Notes under the pieces: model-generated
What the model was told of the DNA's origin: nothing
Database searches by the model: none
What the model saw: only the letters and a program-made list of their open reading frames with translations
Assembly (NCBI RefSeq): GCF_001046635.1
Contig: NZ_KQ130453.1
Location: 439,001 to 503,000 of the forward strand
Direction of reading: 5' to 3'
DNA length: 64,000 bases
Origin: Novosphingobium barchaimii LL02
GTDB lineage: Bacteria > Pseudomonadota > Alphaproteobacteria > Sphingomonadales > Sphingomonadaceae
Shown: positions 43,932 through 50,615 of the stretch, in pieces
How the letters are laid out: each line of letters begins with the position of its first letter
Numbering within the stretch: the stretch's first letter is position 1
Made by a program: the position numbers and the translations under genes

Positions 43932-44687
43932 TCAGCGCGCCAGCCAGCCGCCGTCGACGGCTAGAACGTGGCCCGTCACGTAGTTCGAGGCGGGGGAGGC
44001 CAGGAACACCGCCGCGCCGGCGATGTCGTCCGGATTGCCCCAGCGGCCGGTCGGTATGCGCTCCAGGATCTGGCGATTGCGCGTCTCGTCGCCCTGAAGC
44101 GCTGCGGTGTTGTTGGTGGAGATATAGCCCGGAGCGATCGCGTTGACCTGTACGCCCCTGGGCGCCAGTTCATTGGCCATCGCCTTGGTCACGCCGCTGA
44201 CGCCGGACTTGGCCGCGGCATAGCTGGGCACCCGGATACCGCCCTGAAAGGTAAGCAGCGAGGCGATGTTGACTATCTTGCCGCTGCCCTGTTCGACCAT
44301 GCCCTTCGCGGCGGCCTGGCTCAGGAAGAACAGCGTCTTGAGGTTGGTGTCGATCACCGCATCCCAGTCCTCTTCCGAGAACTGGAGCAGGTCGTCGCGG
44401 CGGATGATGCCGGCGTTGTTGACCAGCACGTCCAGCTTGCCGAGACCGGCGACGGCCTCTGCGATGACGCGCTGGACAGGTTCGATGCTGGAGAGATCGG
44501 CCTTGATGTTGACGGCCTTGCGGCCTGTCTGTGCGATCAGGTCGAGCGTCTCGGCAGGTTCGGAGCGGCCGGCCACCGCAACGTCGGCGCCGGCCTGTGC
44601 GAGGGCCACGGCAATCGCCTGCCCGATCCCGGTGTTGGCACCGGTGACCAGGGCGGACTTGCCTTCGAGGCTGAAGGAAATTGCCAT
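43932..44687 (-). CDS. kduD: 2-dehydro-3-deoxy-D-gluconate 5-dehydrogenase
   Basis: This SDR enzyme of 251 residues reduces 3-deoxy-D-glycero-2,5-hexodiulosonate to KDG in pectin breakdown. It has the coenzyme motif GANTGIG, NNAGIIRR, Ser143 in NIASLLTFQGG and Tyr156/Lys160 in YAAAKSG. The stretches FSLEGKSALVTG and TGRWGNPDDIAGAAVFLAS are typical of KduD. It lies 4 bp after kduI and 1 bp before kdgK. Confidence 0.93.
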   Translation of the reverse strand: MAISFSLEGKSALVTGANTGIGQAIAVALAQAGADVAVAGRSEPAETLDLIAQTGRKAVNIKADLSSIEPVQRVIAEAVAGLGKLDVLVNNAGIIRRDDLLQFSEEDWDAVIDTNLKTLFFLSQAAAKGMVEQGSGKIVNIASLLTFQGGIRVPSYAAAKSGVSGVTKAMANELAPRGVQVNAIAPGYISTNNTAALQGDETRNRQILERIPTGRWGNPDDIAGAAVFLASPASNYVTGHVLAVDGGWLAR

Positions 44688-44691
44688 CGAA

Positions 44692-45528
44692 CTACTGCAG
44701 CTGGCAGATGTCGAGGACGTTCATGTCGGTATAGTCGAGGTTTTCCCCGCCCATAGCCCAGATGAACGCGTACTTCTTGGTGCCCGAACCCATGTGGATC
44801 GACCAAGGCGGGCTGATGACGGCTTCTTCGTTGGCGATGACGATGTGGCGCATCTGGTCCGGCTCTCCCATGTAGTGGAAGATGCGGTCGTTCTCTTCGG
44901 GCAGTTCGAAGTAGAGGTAGATTTCACTGCGGCGATCGTGAAGGTGCGGAGGCATGGTGTTCCATACCGAACCTTCTTCCAGCACGGTCAGGCCGAGCAG
45001 GAGCTGGGCGCTGTCGCAGACGCCGGGGATCACCAGCTGGTAGATCGTGCGCTGGTTCGAATTGGCAAGATCGCCGCGTGCCAGCGGGTTGGCCTGGTCC
45101 AGCGTGATGTGCTTGATCGGCAGCGCCTTGTGGGCCGGGACCGAGGCGATGTAGAACCGCGCACCCTGGCCTTCGAAGATCACCTCATTGGTGCCCATCG
45201 GCACGTAGAGGCATTCCTTGTTCTTCATCTCGAAGCGCTGGCCGTCGACGGTGATCGCGCCCGGTCCGCCGATGTTGGTGATGCCGGCTTCGCGGCGCTC
45301 GAAGAAGGACTTGCCTTCCGCGCTTTTCGGAACGGTCTGCAGCGGCAGGGGAAGCGGGGTCGCACCCGGAACCGCGCCGCCGATGATGAAGCGCTCGTTG
45401 TGCGAGTAGTTGAGGTTGACTTCGCCATCCTTGAACATGCCCGTGACGAGGTAGCGGTCGCGCAGTTCCTCGTTGGAGACGCATTCCATCATGTCCGGAT
45501 GGGTGGCGTGATAGGTTTTGCAGAACAC
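44692..45528 (-). CDS. kduI: 5-dehydro-4-deoxy-D-glucuronate isomerase
   Basis: KduI isomerises 5-keto-4-deoxyuronate, the product of unsaturated uronates from pectin lyases. Its 278 residues equal the E. coli protein length. The zinc ligands appear as His195, His197 and Glu202 in [15 protein letters not shown] and His245 in WSIHMGSG. Other conserved parts are [16 protein letters not shown] and [16 protein letters not shown]. The start is a GTG at 45528 after GGGAGAG. A KdgR-like operator lies 46 bp upstream. It heads the unit kduI-kduD-kdgK-carboxylesterase. Confidence 0.96.
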   Translation of the reverse strand: MFCKTYHATHPDMMECVSNEELRDRYLVTGMFKDGEVNLNYSHNERFIIGGAVPGATPLPLPLQTVPKSAEGKSFFERREAGITNIGGPGAITVDGQRFEMKNKECLYVPMGTNEVIFEGQGARFYIASVPAHKALPIKHITLDQANPLARGDLANSNQRTIYQLVIPGVCDSAQLLLGLTVLEEGSVWNTMPPHLHDRRSEIYLYFELPEENDRIFHYMGEPDQMRHIVIANEEAVISPPWSIHMGSGTKKYAFIWAMGGENLDYTDMNVLDICQLQ

Positions 45529-45574
45529 TTGGAACTCTCCCGTTAAGCTCTCGAGGGTCTTGGTATCCGCATTA

Positions 45575-45588
45575 GGTAACCGGTGTCA
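45575..45588. promoter_or_regulatory. KdgR-like operator upstream of kduI
   Basis: GGTAACCGGTGTCA, one of six related 14-mers. It lies between the divergently placed... same-strand kdgR end and the kduI start, 46 bp upstream of the kduI GTG. Confidence 0.8.
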
Positions 45589-45635
45589 ACGCTTCTGGAC
45601 GGTGATCGGCTTTCTTTGCCGGACGGAAAAATTCT

Positions 45636-46652
45636 TCAGGGCAGATATTCGATCGCAGAGGCGCGGCGGACCAGATCGGAGAGGAAGAACGAAGGTTCGG
45701 AAGCTGCCGTTTCCGGGCGCGTCAGCTTGGCGGCGGCAGTGGCCGCCATGGCGCGGATCGGCCAGCGCACTGTGGTCAGGGGGGGCCAGATATGCGCGGC
45801 GATCGCGGTATCGTCGAAGCCGATGATCGACAGGTCTTCAGGCACGCTCATGCCGCGTTCGCGCGCGGCGTGGAGGACGCCGGCGGCCATTTCGTCGTTG
45901 CTGGAGAAGATCGCGGAAGGCGGAGACTTGGCGGAAAGCAGTTTCTGCCCTGCAGCAAGACCCGATTCGAAACGGTAGTTGCCGCGCGCCGCGATCTTCG
46001 CATCGGGCTTCAGTCCGGCGCGCGCCATGCCCTCGGCAAAGCCGAGTTCGCGTTCTCGGGCCGAGAGAAATCCTTCGGGTCCGGCGACGAACCCGATGCG
46101 CTTGTGGCCCAACTCCGCCAGCCAGGCGACGGCGTCGCTTACTGCCTGCCGGTCGTTGGATGCCACCAGGTGAGCGTCATCGTCCAGCCGGGCCGAGCCC
46201 ATGCGTACCACGGTGCATCCCAGATCGCGGCAGGCCTGCGCCAGTTCGTCGTTCTCGGAAATCGGCGGAAGCAGCATTACGCCGTAGAGCCGCTGTTGCT
46301 CGATAAAGCCCCGGATGTCCTCGACCATTGTGGGCGAATGGCGGTCCACCGGGCGCACGACCAAGGCGAATTCGGTATTGCGGATGGTGTCGAGAATACC
46401 CTCCTGCACGCCGAGCACCATCTGGGCGTTCGGGTTGTCGTGGATCAGGCCGATCAGGAAATTGCGCCGCAGCGCCAGTGCACGGGCCTGCGGATTGGGC
46501 ACATACTCCAGTTCGGCGATGACCGCTTCGACCTTCTCGCGGGTGGCCTGGTTGAGCAGCGGCGATTTGTTGATGACCCGGCTGACCGTCTTTTTCGACA
46601 CACCCGACAGGCGCGCGACGTCGTTGATGGTAGGTTTCTGCCCTTTTGCCAT
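45636..46652 (-). CDS. LacI-family regulator of uronate genes (KdgR-like)
   Basis: This is a repressor of about 338 residues. The HTH is TINDVARLSGVSKKTVSRVIN and the next segment is KSPLLNQATREKVEAVIAEL. The sensor domain contains FLIGLIHDNPNAQMVLGVQEG, VMLLPPISEND and DLSIIGFDDTAIA. The ATG at 46652 follows AAAGGACG. It lies upstream of kduI on the same strand, and a CCGG-type operator lies 69 bp before its own ATG, so it should repress itself. The regulator sits in the middle of the six-site regulon and is the best candidate to bind those sites. It is distinct from the IclR-type KdgR of enterobacteria. Confidence 0.88.
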   Translation of the reverse strand: MAKGQKPTINDVARLSGVSKKTVSRVINKSPLLNQATREKVEAVIAELEYVPNPQARALALRRNFLIGLIHDNPNAQMVLGVQEGILDTIRNTEFALVVRPVDRHSPTMVEDIRGFIEQQRLYGVMLLPPISENDELAQACRDLGCTVVRMGSARLDDDAHLVASNDRQAVSDAVAWLAELGHKRIGFVAGPEGFLSARERELGFAEGMARAGLKPDAKIAARGNYRFESGLAAGQKLLSAKSPPSAIFSSNDEMAAGVLHAARERGMSVPEDLSIIGFDDTAIAAHIWPPLTTVRWPIRAMAATAAAKLTRPETAASEPSFFLSDLVRRASAIEYLP

Positions 46653-46721
46653 ACGGCGTCCTTTTGACCTCGTGTCGTGCACGATTTTCCGACTTGCCTT
46701 CGGGTGAGCCAAAAGGCAAGA

Positions 46722-46735
46722 TGACACCGGTTACC
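46722..46735. promoter_or_regulatory. KdgR-like operator upstream of the LacI regulator
   Basis: TGACACCGGTTACC, the exact reverse complement of the kduI and cupin sites. It lies 69 bp upstream of the LacI-gene ATG, suggesting autoregulation. Confidence 0.75.
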
Positions 46736-46876
46736 ATTCTATGGGGCGCGCGCCTGTCGGGTTTAGTTATAGACCCGATTCCCGCCTCCGGCATAGAGAT
46801 AGGCGAAGTTCGCCTGAGGTAATCGATCCTGAGAGCAATCTCCGGAAGTTTTGCGGTAAGCGATCGGGTTCTGGTT

Positions 46877-46890
46877 TGACACCGGTGTCC
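46877..46890. promoter_or_regulatory. KdgR-like operator upstream of the hydratase-exuT operon
   Basis: TGACACCGGTGTCC, a nearly perfect palindrome and the closest to the symmetric form TGACACCGGTGTCA. It lies 31 bp upstream of the hydratase ATG. Confidence 0.8.
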
Positions 46891-46921
46891 ATGACGGACT
46901 TAAGGGCAGACCGGGACGGCG

Positions 46922-47743
46922 ATGCGGTTGAGTATGGGGATTGGTTTGACTGATACGGCAAAAGCAGTAGCCGAGGCTTTCGTGGCGGCCCGGCGCGAAA
47001 AGCGCGCGCTGGTGTCTTACCCCGGAGAGACGCCGGCCGACATGGGCGGCGGCTATACGATCCAGGACTTCGCCATTGCCATAGACGGCCGCGAGATCTC
47101 GGGCTGGAAGGTCGGCAAGATCAATCCACCCGACGACGAGCGCCTTGGCAGCAACCGCCTCGCGGGGCCGATTTTTACGGACAGCGTGGTAACGGTAAAC
47201 GTGGGTGAAGCGCCTGCAATGCCGGTTTTCGCCGATGGTTTTGCCGCGGCAGAGGCGGAGTTCCTGCTGCACGTCGCCGCCGGCTGGGATGGCACCGTCC
47301 CGCAGGACGATGATGCGACGCGCGCTGTCCTCGACGCAGTGCATCTGGGAATCGAAGTCGCCAGTTCGCCGTATCCAGGCATCAACGCCGATGGGCCGCC
47401 GGTCACGGTATCGGACTATGGCAACAACTATGGTCTGGTCATTGGACCGGCGCTTGCCGGTTGGGAAACCATCGACTTTGCCAGTGTCCTCGTCCGCCTC
47501 GAGATAGATGGGTCCGTCGCGGGGGAGAACACCACTGCCGCCATGCTCGACGGGCCGCTGGGCGCGGTACGCTTCCTGCTGGGAAATCTCGCCGGGCGGG
47601 GGATCGACTGCAGCGCGGGCACATGGGTATCCACAGGCGCGGTCACGGGTGTCCACCCGGTGGTGCCGGGAGAGCAGGTTCTCGCTACCTTCGAGGGGCA
47701 GGGGACCGTAGCTTGCGGTATCGTGGCGGCGACGTCGGCCTGA
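46922..47743 (+). CDS. MhpD-like 2-keto-4-pentenoate hydratase family protein
   Basis: The protein has about 273 residues and the FAH/MhpD fold: VAEAFVAARREKRAL, GYTIQDFAIAIDGREISGWKVG, the acidic metal site in AAAEAEFLLHVA, a mid-domain LGIEVASSPYPG, and TWVSTGAVTGVHPVVPGEQV. The family hydrates or decarboxylates unsaturated 2-keto acids. It is first in an operon with the ExuT-like transporter, 53 bp ahead of it, and has its own KdgR-like operator. No standard pectin-pathway step needs such an enzyme, so its substrate is unknown; an unsaturated keto-uronate is a reasonable guess. The ATG at 46934 is an alternative start. Confidence 0.75.
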   Translation: MRLSMGIGLTDTAKAVAEAFVAARREKRALVSYPGETPADMGGGYTIQDFAIAIDGREISGWKVGKINPPDDERLGSNRLAGPIFTDSVVTVNVGEAPAMPVFADGFAAAEAEFLLHVAAGWDGTVPQDDDATRAVLDAVHLGIEVASSPYPGINADGPPVTVSDYGNNYGLVIGPALAGWETIDFASVLVRLEIDGSVAGENTTAAMLDGPLGAVRFLLGNLAGRGIDCSAGTWVSTGAVTGVHPVVPGEQVLATFEGQGTVACGIVAATSA

Positions 47744-47796
47744 GGAAGAATACGAGCACGGCAGGATAACAAGGCCGCCGTTACGGGAGTTGGGAA

Positions 47797-49095
47797 ATGG
47801 GTGCGGAAACAGGCGGCGCAATCAAAGCCGGAGACAAGGTAGGCCGCTATCGATGGGTCGTGGTCGCGCTGCTGTTCGCGGCCACGGCGATCAACTATAT
47901 CGACCGGCAGATGATCGGCGTGCTCAAGCCCACGCTCGCTGCCGAATTTCATTGGTCCGAAACAGACTTTGCGGGCATCGTGTTCTGGTTCCAGGTGGCC
48001 TATGCGATTGGCTACCTGTCATTCGGCAAGGTGGTTGACGCGCTGGGCGCTAGGCTGGGCTACACGATCGCCATCGTGATCTGGACCATCAGCCACATGG
48101 CGCATGGTTTCGCCACTGGCATGATCTCGTTCGCGCTGGCGCGCTTTGGCCTGGGTATCGGCGAATCGGGCAACTTCCCGGCCGGCATCCGCGCCGTGAC
48201 CGACTGGTTCCCGCAGAAGGAGCGCGCTTTCGCCATTGGCGTGTTCAACGCCGGGGCCAATGTCGGCGCCATCATCACCCCGCTGCTGGTGCCGCTGCTG
48301 GTGCTGTGGTTCGACTGGCGGATGGCCTTCTTCGTGACCGGCCTGTTCGGCATCATCTGGCTGGCGGTGTGGTGGATGGTGTACCGCCACCCCACCGAGC
48401 ACACCCGCGTAACGCCCGGCGAACTCGCCTGGATCCGGCAGGACCCGGCCGACCCGGTAGAGAAGATCGGTTGGGGACGCCTGCTCACCGTCAAGGAAAC
48501 CTGGGCTTATGCGCTCGGCAAGTTCCTGATCGACCCGATCTGGTGGTTCTTCCTGTTCTGGCTGCCGGGCTACCTGTTCGACCGTTACGATCTTGACCTC
48601 AAGACTTTCGGCCTGCCTCTGGCGGCGATCTACCTGATCTCCGATCTGGGCAGTGTGGCGGGTGGCTGGTTGTCCTCGAAGCTCATCAAGGCCGGGCGCA
48701 CGCCGAACTTCGCGCGCAAGGTGACGATGCTGATCTGCGCTATTTGCGTGCTGCCGATCTGGTTTGTGCAGGGGATCGACAATGTCTGGATGGCGGTGCT
48801 GGTGATCGGCCTTGCCACGGCGGCGCATCAGGCGTTTTCCGCGAACCTCTACACCCTGCCATCGGATGTGTTTCCGCGCGGCGCGGTGGGGTCGGTGGTC
48901 GGCATAGGCGGCACCGTGGGCGCGTTTGGCGGCATGGGCATGGCGCTGTTCGCCGGCTACATCCTGGATGCCACGCATAGCTACGAGGTGCTGTTCGCGA
49001 TCTGCGCGAGCGCGTACCTGCTGGCGCTGCTGGTGGTGCATATCCTCAGCCCGCGCCTTGCGCCGGTGCGGATCGAGGATGTTTCCCAGCGGTAA
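47797..49095 (+). CDS. MFS hexuronate transporter (ExuT-like)
   Basis: This is an inner-membrane anion:cation symporter family protein of 432 residues with about 12 helices. Family marks are INYIDRQMIGVLKPTLAAEF in helix 1, GKVVDALGARLGY in the loop, GIGESGNFPAGIRAVTDWFPQ and ERAFAIGVFNAGANVGAII. These closely follow ExuT. The ATG has GGGAGTTGGGAA upstream. It follows the MhpD-like hydratase in a KdgR-like controlled operon and should import galacturonate, glucuronate or unsaturated forms. A strong hairpin follows. Confidence 0.9.
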   Translation: MGAETGGAIKAGDKVGRYRWVVVALLFAATAINYIDRQMIGVLKPTLAAEFHWSETDFAGIVFWFQVAYAIGYLSFGKVVDALGARLGYTIAIVIWTISHMAHGFATGMISFALARFGLGIGESGNFPAGIRAVTDWFPQKERAFAIGVFNAGANVGAIITPLLVPLLVLWFDWRMAFFVTGLFGIIWLAVWWMVYRHPTEHTRVTPGELAWIRQDPADPVEKIGWGRLLTVKETWAYALGKFLIDPIWWFFLFWLPGYLFDRYDLDLKTFGLPLAAIYLISDLGSVAGGWLSSKLIKAGRTPNFARKVTMLICAICVLPIWFVQGIDNVWMAVLVIGLATAAHQAFSANLYTLPSDVFPRGAVGSVVGIGGTVGAFGGMGMALFAGYILDATHSYEVLFAICASAYLLALLVVHILSPRLAPVRIEDVSQR

Positions 49096-49102
49096 TGAAC
49101 TG

Positions 49103-49131
49103 GCGGCGGCGGGGTTGTTCCCCGCCGCCGC
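49103..49131. terminator. Strong hairpin after exuT-like gene
   Basis: GCGGCGGCGGGG (49103-49114) and CCCCGCCGCCGC (49120-49131) form a perfect 12-bp stem with a 5-nt loop, between the converging transporter and GH43 genes. Likely two-way terminator. Confidence 0.65.
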
Positions 49132-49184
49132 AGATGAAGACGTTTCTTGGAAGTTTGCTTGCCGGTGAAGGAAAGGCTGCGCTC

Positions 49185-50444
49185 TTAAACCTCGCGCGGG
49201 GTGAAGTCAGCCACCAGCCGGCCTTTTTCATCCATGCGGGCAGGGACGATGCCGGGTTTCTCGCGGAACGGGGCTTCGTCGTCGTTACCGAAGATGGTGC
49301 ACCACCAGCGGCCTTCCTTGTCCTTGAAGATGTTGCCGCCGCCGCCGCAGGCCACGCTTTCATAGCGGTCGCGGTAGGGGCCGAAGGGCTTGTCCGAAGT
49401 CGCCAGCGCGAAGGAATAGCGGTTGTTCACGAAGCGGTCGACGGCGCCGAGGTAGTACGTGCCATCGTGCTTGAACATCGTCGCGCCTTCGAAGCCGATG
49501 TCCTTGAAACCCCGGTGGACACACTTCTTGTTGTGGTGCGCGGGGTCCGGGTCAGGGTTTTCCAGCGCGATCGGCTGCCAGTCGCCGTCGTAGCCAGACA
49601 GGTCCGGCTTGAGGCGCACCATCTCGAATGCCCCGGCATAGGTCAGGTAGACCGCGCCGTCGTCGTCGCCGAACAGCGTGGCGTCGATGCCGTTGCGCAA
49701 GGGTTTGTCCGGCGAAAAGGCGTGGACGTAAGGGCCTTCCGCCTTGCCTGTCGTACTGCGCAGCACGGCAATGCCGGAGCGGCTGATCGAATGGCAGATG
49801 TAGTAGTTGCCGTTGATGAAGTGGATTTCCGGCGCCCATACCGCCCGGAAGTAGTCGCCCTTGCGCACCGACCACTGCTTTTCCCAGACACCGTCCCGCT
49901 CGATGCTCCAGACCAGGCCAAGATAATCCCACTGCTTGAGATCGGGCGAGCGCCAGAGTTCGACGCCGTCATTGGCCTTCCAGATGTCATCGCCGGTCGA
50001 GCCGGTCATGTAGTAATTGCCGTCGCCGCCAAGGCAAACGATGGTGTCGCGAAGGTGCAGATGCAGCAGCGGCTTGACCGGCGGGATCAGGCCTTGCGTA
50101 ACCACGCGTGCCGAGTCCGAATTGGCCCAGGGCAGCAGGTTCGCCGGCGCCGGGCCGGGGCCTTTGTAGCGCACGCCCTTGCGGTCCACCGCCGCTTCGC
50201 TGGTCACCCAGCCGCCGCGCTCGGTTTCAGCGGTGACGGGCAGGCCGGGACCGCTGCGCCGCGCGACATCGTAGTAGCCTGGCGGCGGCGGATCGACTGG
50301 GCGGCCGTTGTCATCCTCGATGGGGAAAGGCGGGCGCTTTTGCGGCGCGACCAGTTCCTTCCCCAAGGCAGGGGCGCCAGCGCCCAGCAACAGGGCGCTC
50401 CCCGCAATCATCGAGCGGCGGCTGAATTCGAAACCTTTGGTCAC
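49185..50444 (-). CDS. Tat-exported GH43 family glycoside hydrolase
   Basis: This is a five-bladed propeller enzyme of about 419 residues. The leader FSRRSMIAGSALLLGAGAPALG is a Tat signal. GH43-like segments include LRDTIVCLGGDGNYYMTGS, ELWRSPDLKQWDYLG, RAVWAPEIHFINGNYYI, NGIDATLFGDDDG (candidate acidic residue) and GFEGATMFKHDGTYYL (candidate acid Glu). It differs from the xylose-operon GH43 and lacks the extra C-terminal sandwich. The start is a GTG after GGGAGAG. It is downstream of TonB receptor B on the same strand, but a strong terminator lies between them. The substrate, perhaps arabinan or galactan side chains of pectin, is inferred. Confidence 0.82.
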   Translation of the reverse strand: MTKGFEFSRRSMIAGSALLLGAGAPALGKELVAPQKRPPFPIEDDNGRPVDPPPPGYYDVARRSGPGLPVTAETERGGWVTSEAAVDRKGVRYKGPGPAPANLLPWANSDSARVVTQGLIPPVKPLLHLHLRDTIVCLGGDGNYYMTGSTGDDIWKANDGVELWRSPDLKQWDYLGLVWSIERDGVWEKQWSVRKGDYFRAVWAPEIHFINGNYYICHSISRSGIAVLRSTTGKAEGPYVHAFSPDKPLRNGIDATLFGDDDGAVYLTYAGAFEMVRLKPDLSGYDGDWQPIALENPDPDPAHHNKKCVHRGFKDIGFEGATMFKHDGTYYLGAVDRFVNNRYSFALATSDKPFGPYRDRYESVACGGGGNIFKDKEGRWWCTIFGNDDEAPFREKPGIVPARMDEKGRLVADFTPREV

Positions 50445-50477
50445 GCTGCGTCTCTCCCGGTTGTCTCGTCAATGCGA

Positions 50478-50520
50478 GTGTAGCCAAGCGACCCAGGCGA
50501 TCTGGATTGCTTGGCTACAC
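50478..50520. repeat. 12-bp inverted repeat upstream of GH43
   Basis: GTGTAGCCAAGC (50478-50489) and GCTTGGCTACAC (50509-50520) are perfectly inverted with a 19-nt spacer. It lies 33 bp upstream of the GH43 GTG and is separate from the receptor terminator. It may be an operator, a leader hairpin or an mRNA-stability element. Confidence 0.5.
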
Positions 50521-50568
50521 GCGCACCGACGAAGAGTTTCGGTAGTTATGTCTCATACTTTCGTCCTG

Positions 50569-50610
50569 AAAAAAGGACCCCGGCCCTGCGCTGTGTGCAG
50601 GACCGGGGTC
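50569..50610 (-). terminator. Rho-independent terminator of TonB receptor B
   Basis: On the minus strand GACCCCGGTCCTGC and GCAGGGCCGGGGTC (50610-50597 and 50589-50576) form a 14-bp stem with one mismatch and a 7-nt loop. A run of six T follows after CC (50574-50569). This is the only canonical intrinsic terminator with a U-tract seen in the window. It directly follows the receptor stop. Confidence 0.85.
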
Positions 50611-50615
50611 AGCCG

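Noticed and set aside
44266-45546. A 426-codon plus-strand frame over kduD and kduI
   Set aside because: KduD and KduI on the minus strand are unmistakable; the opposite frame is low-complexity and Arg/Ser-rich.
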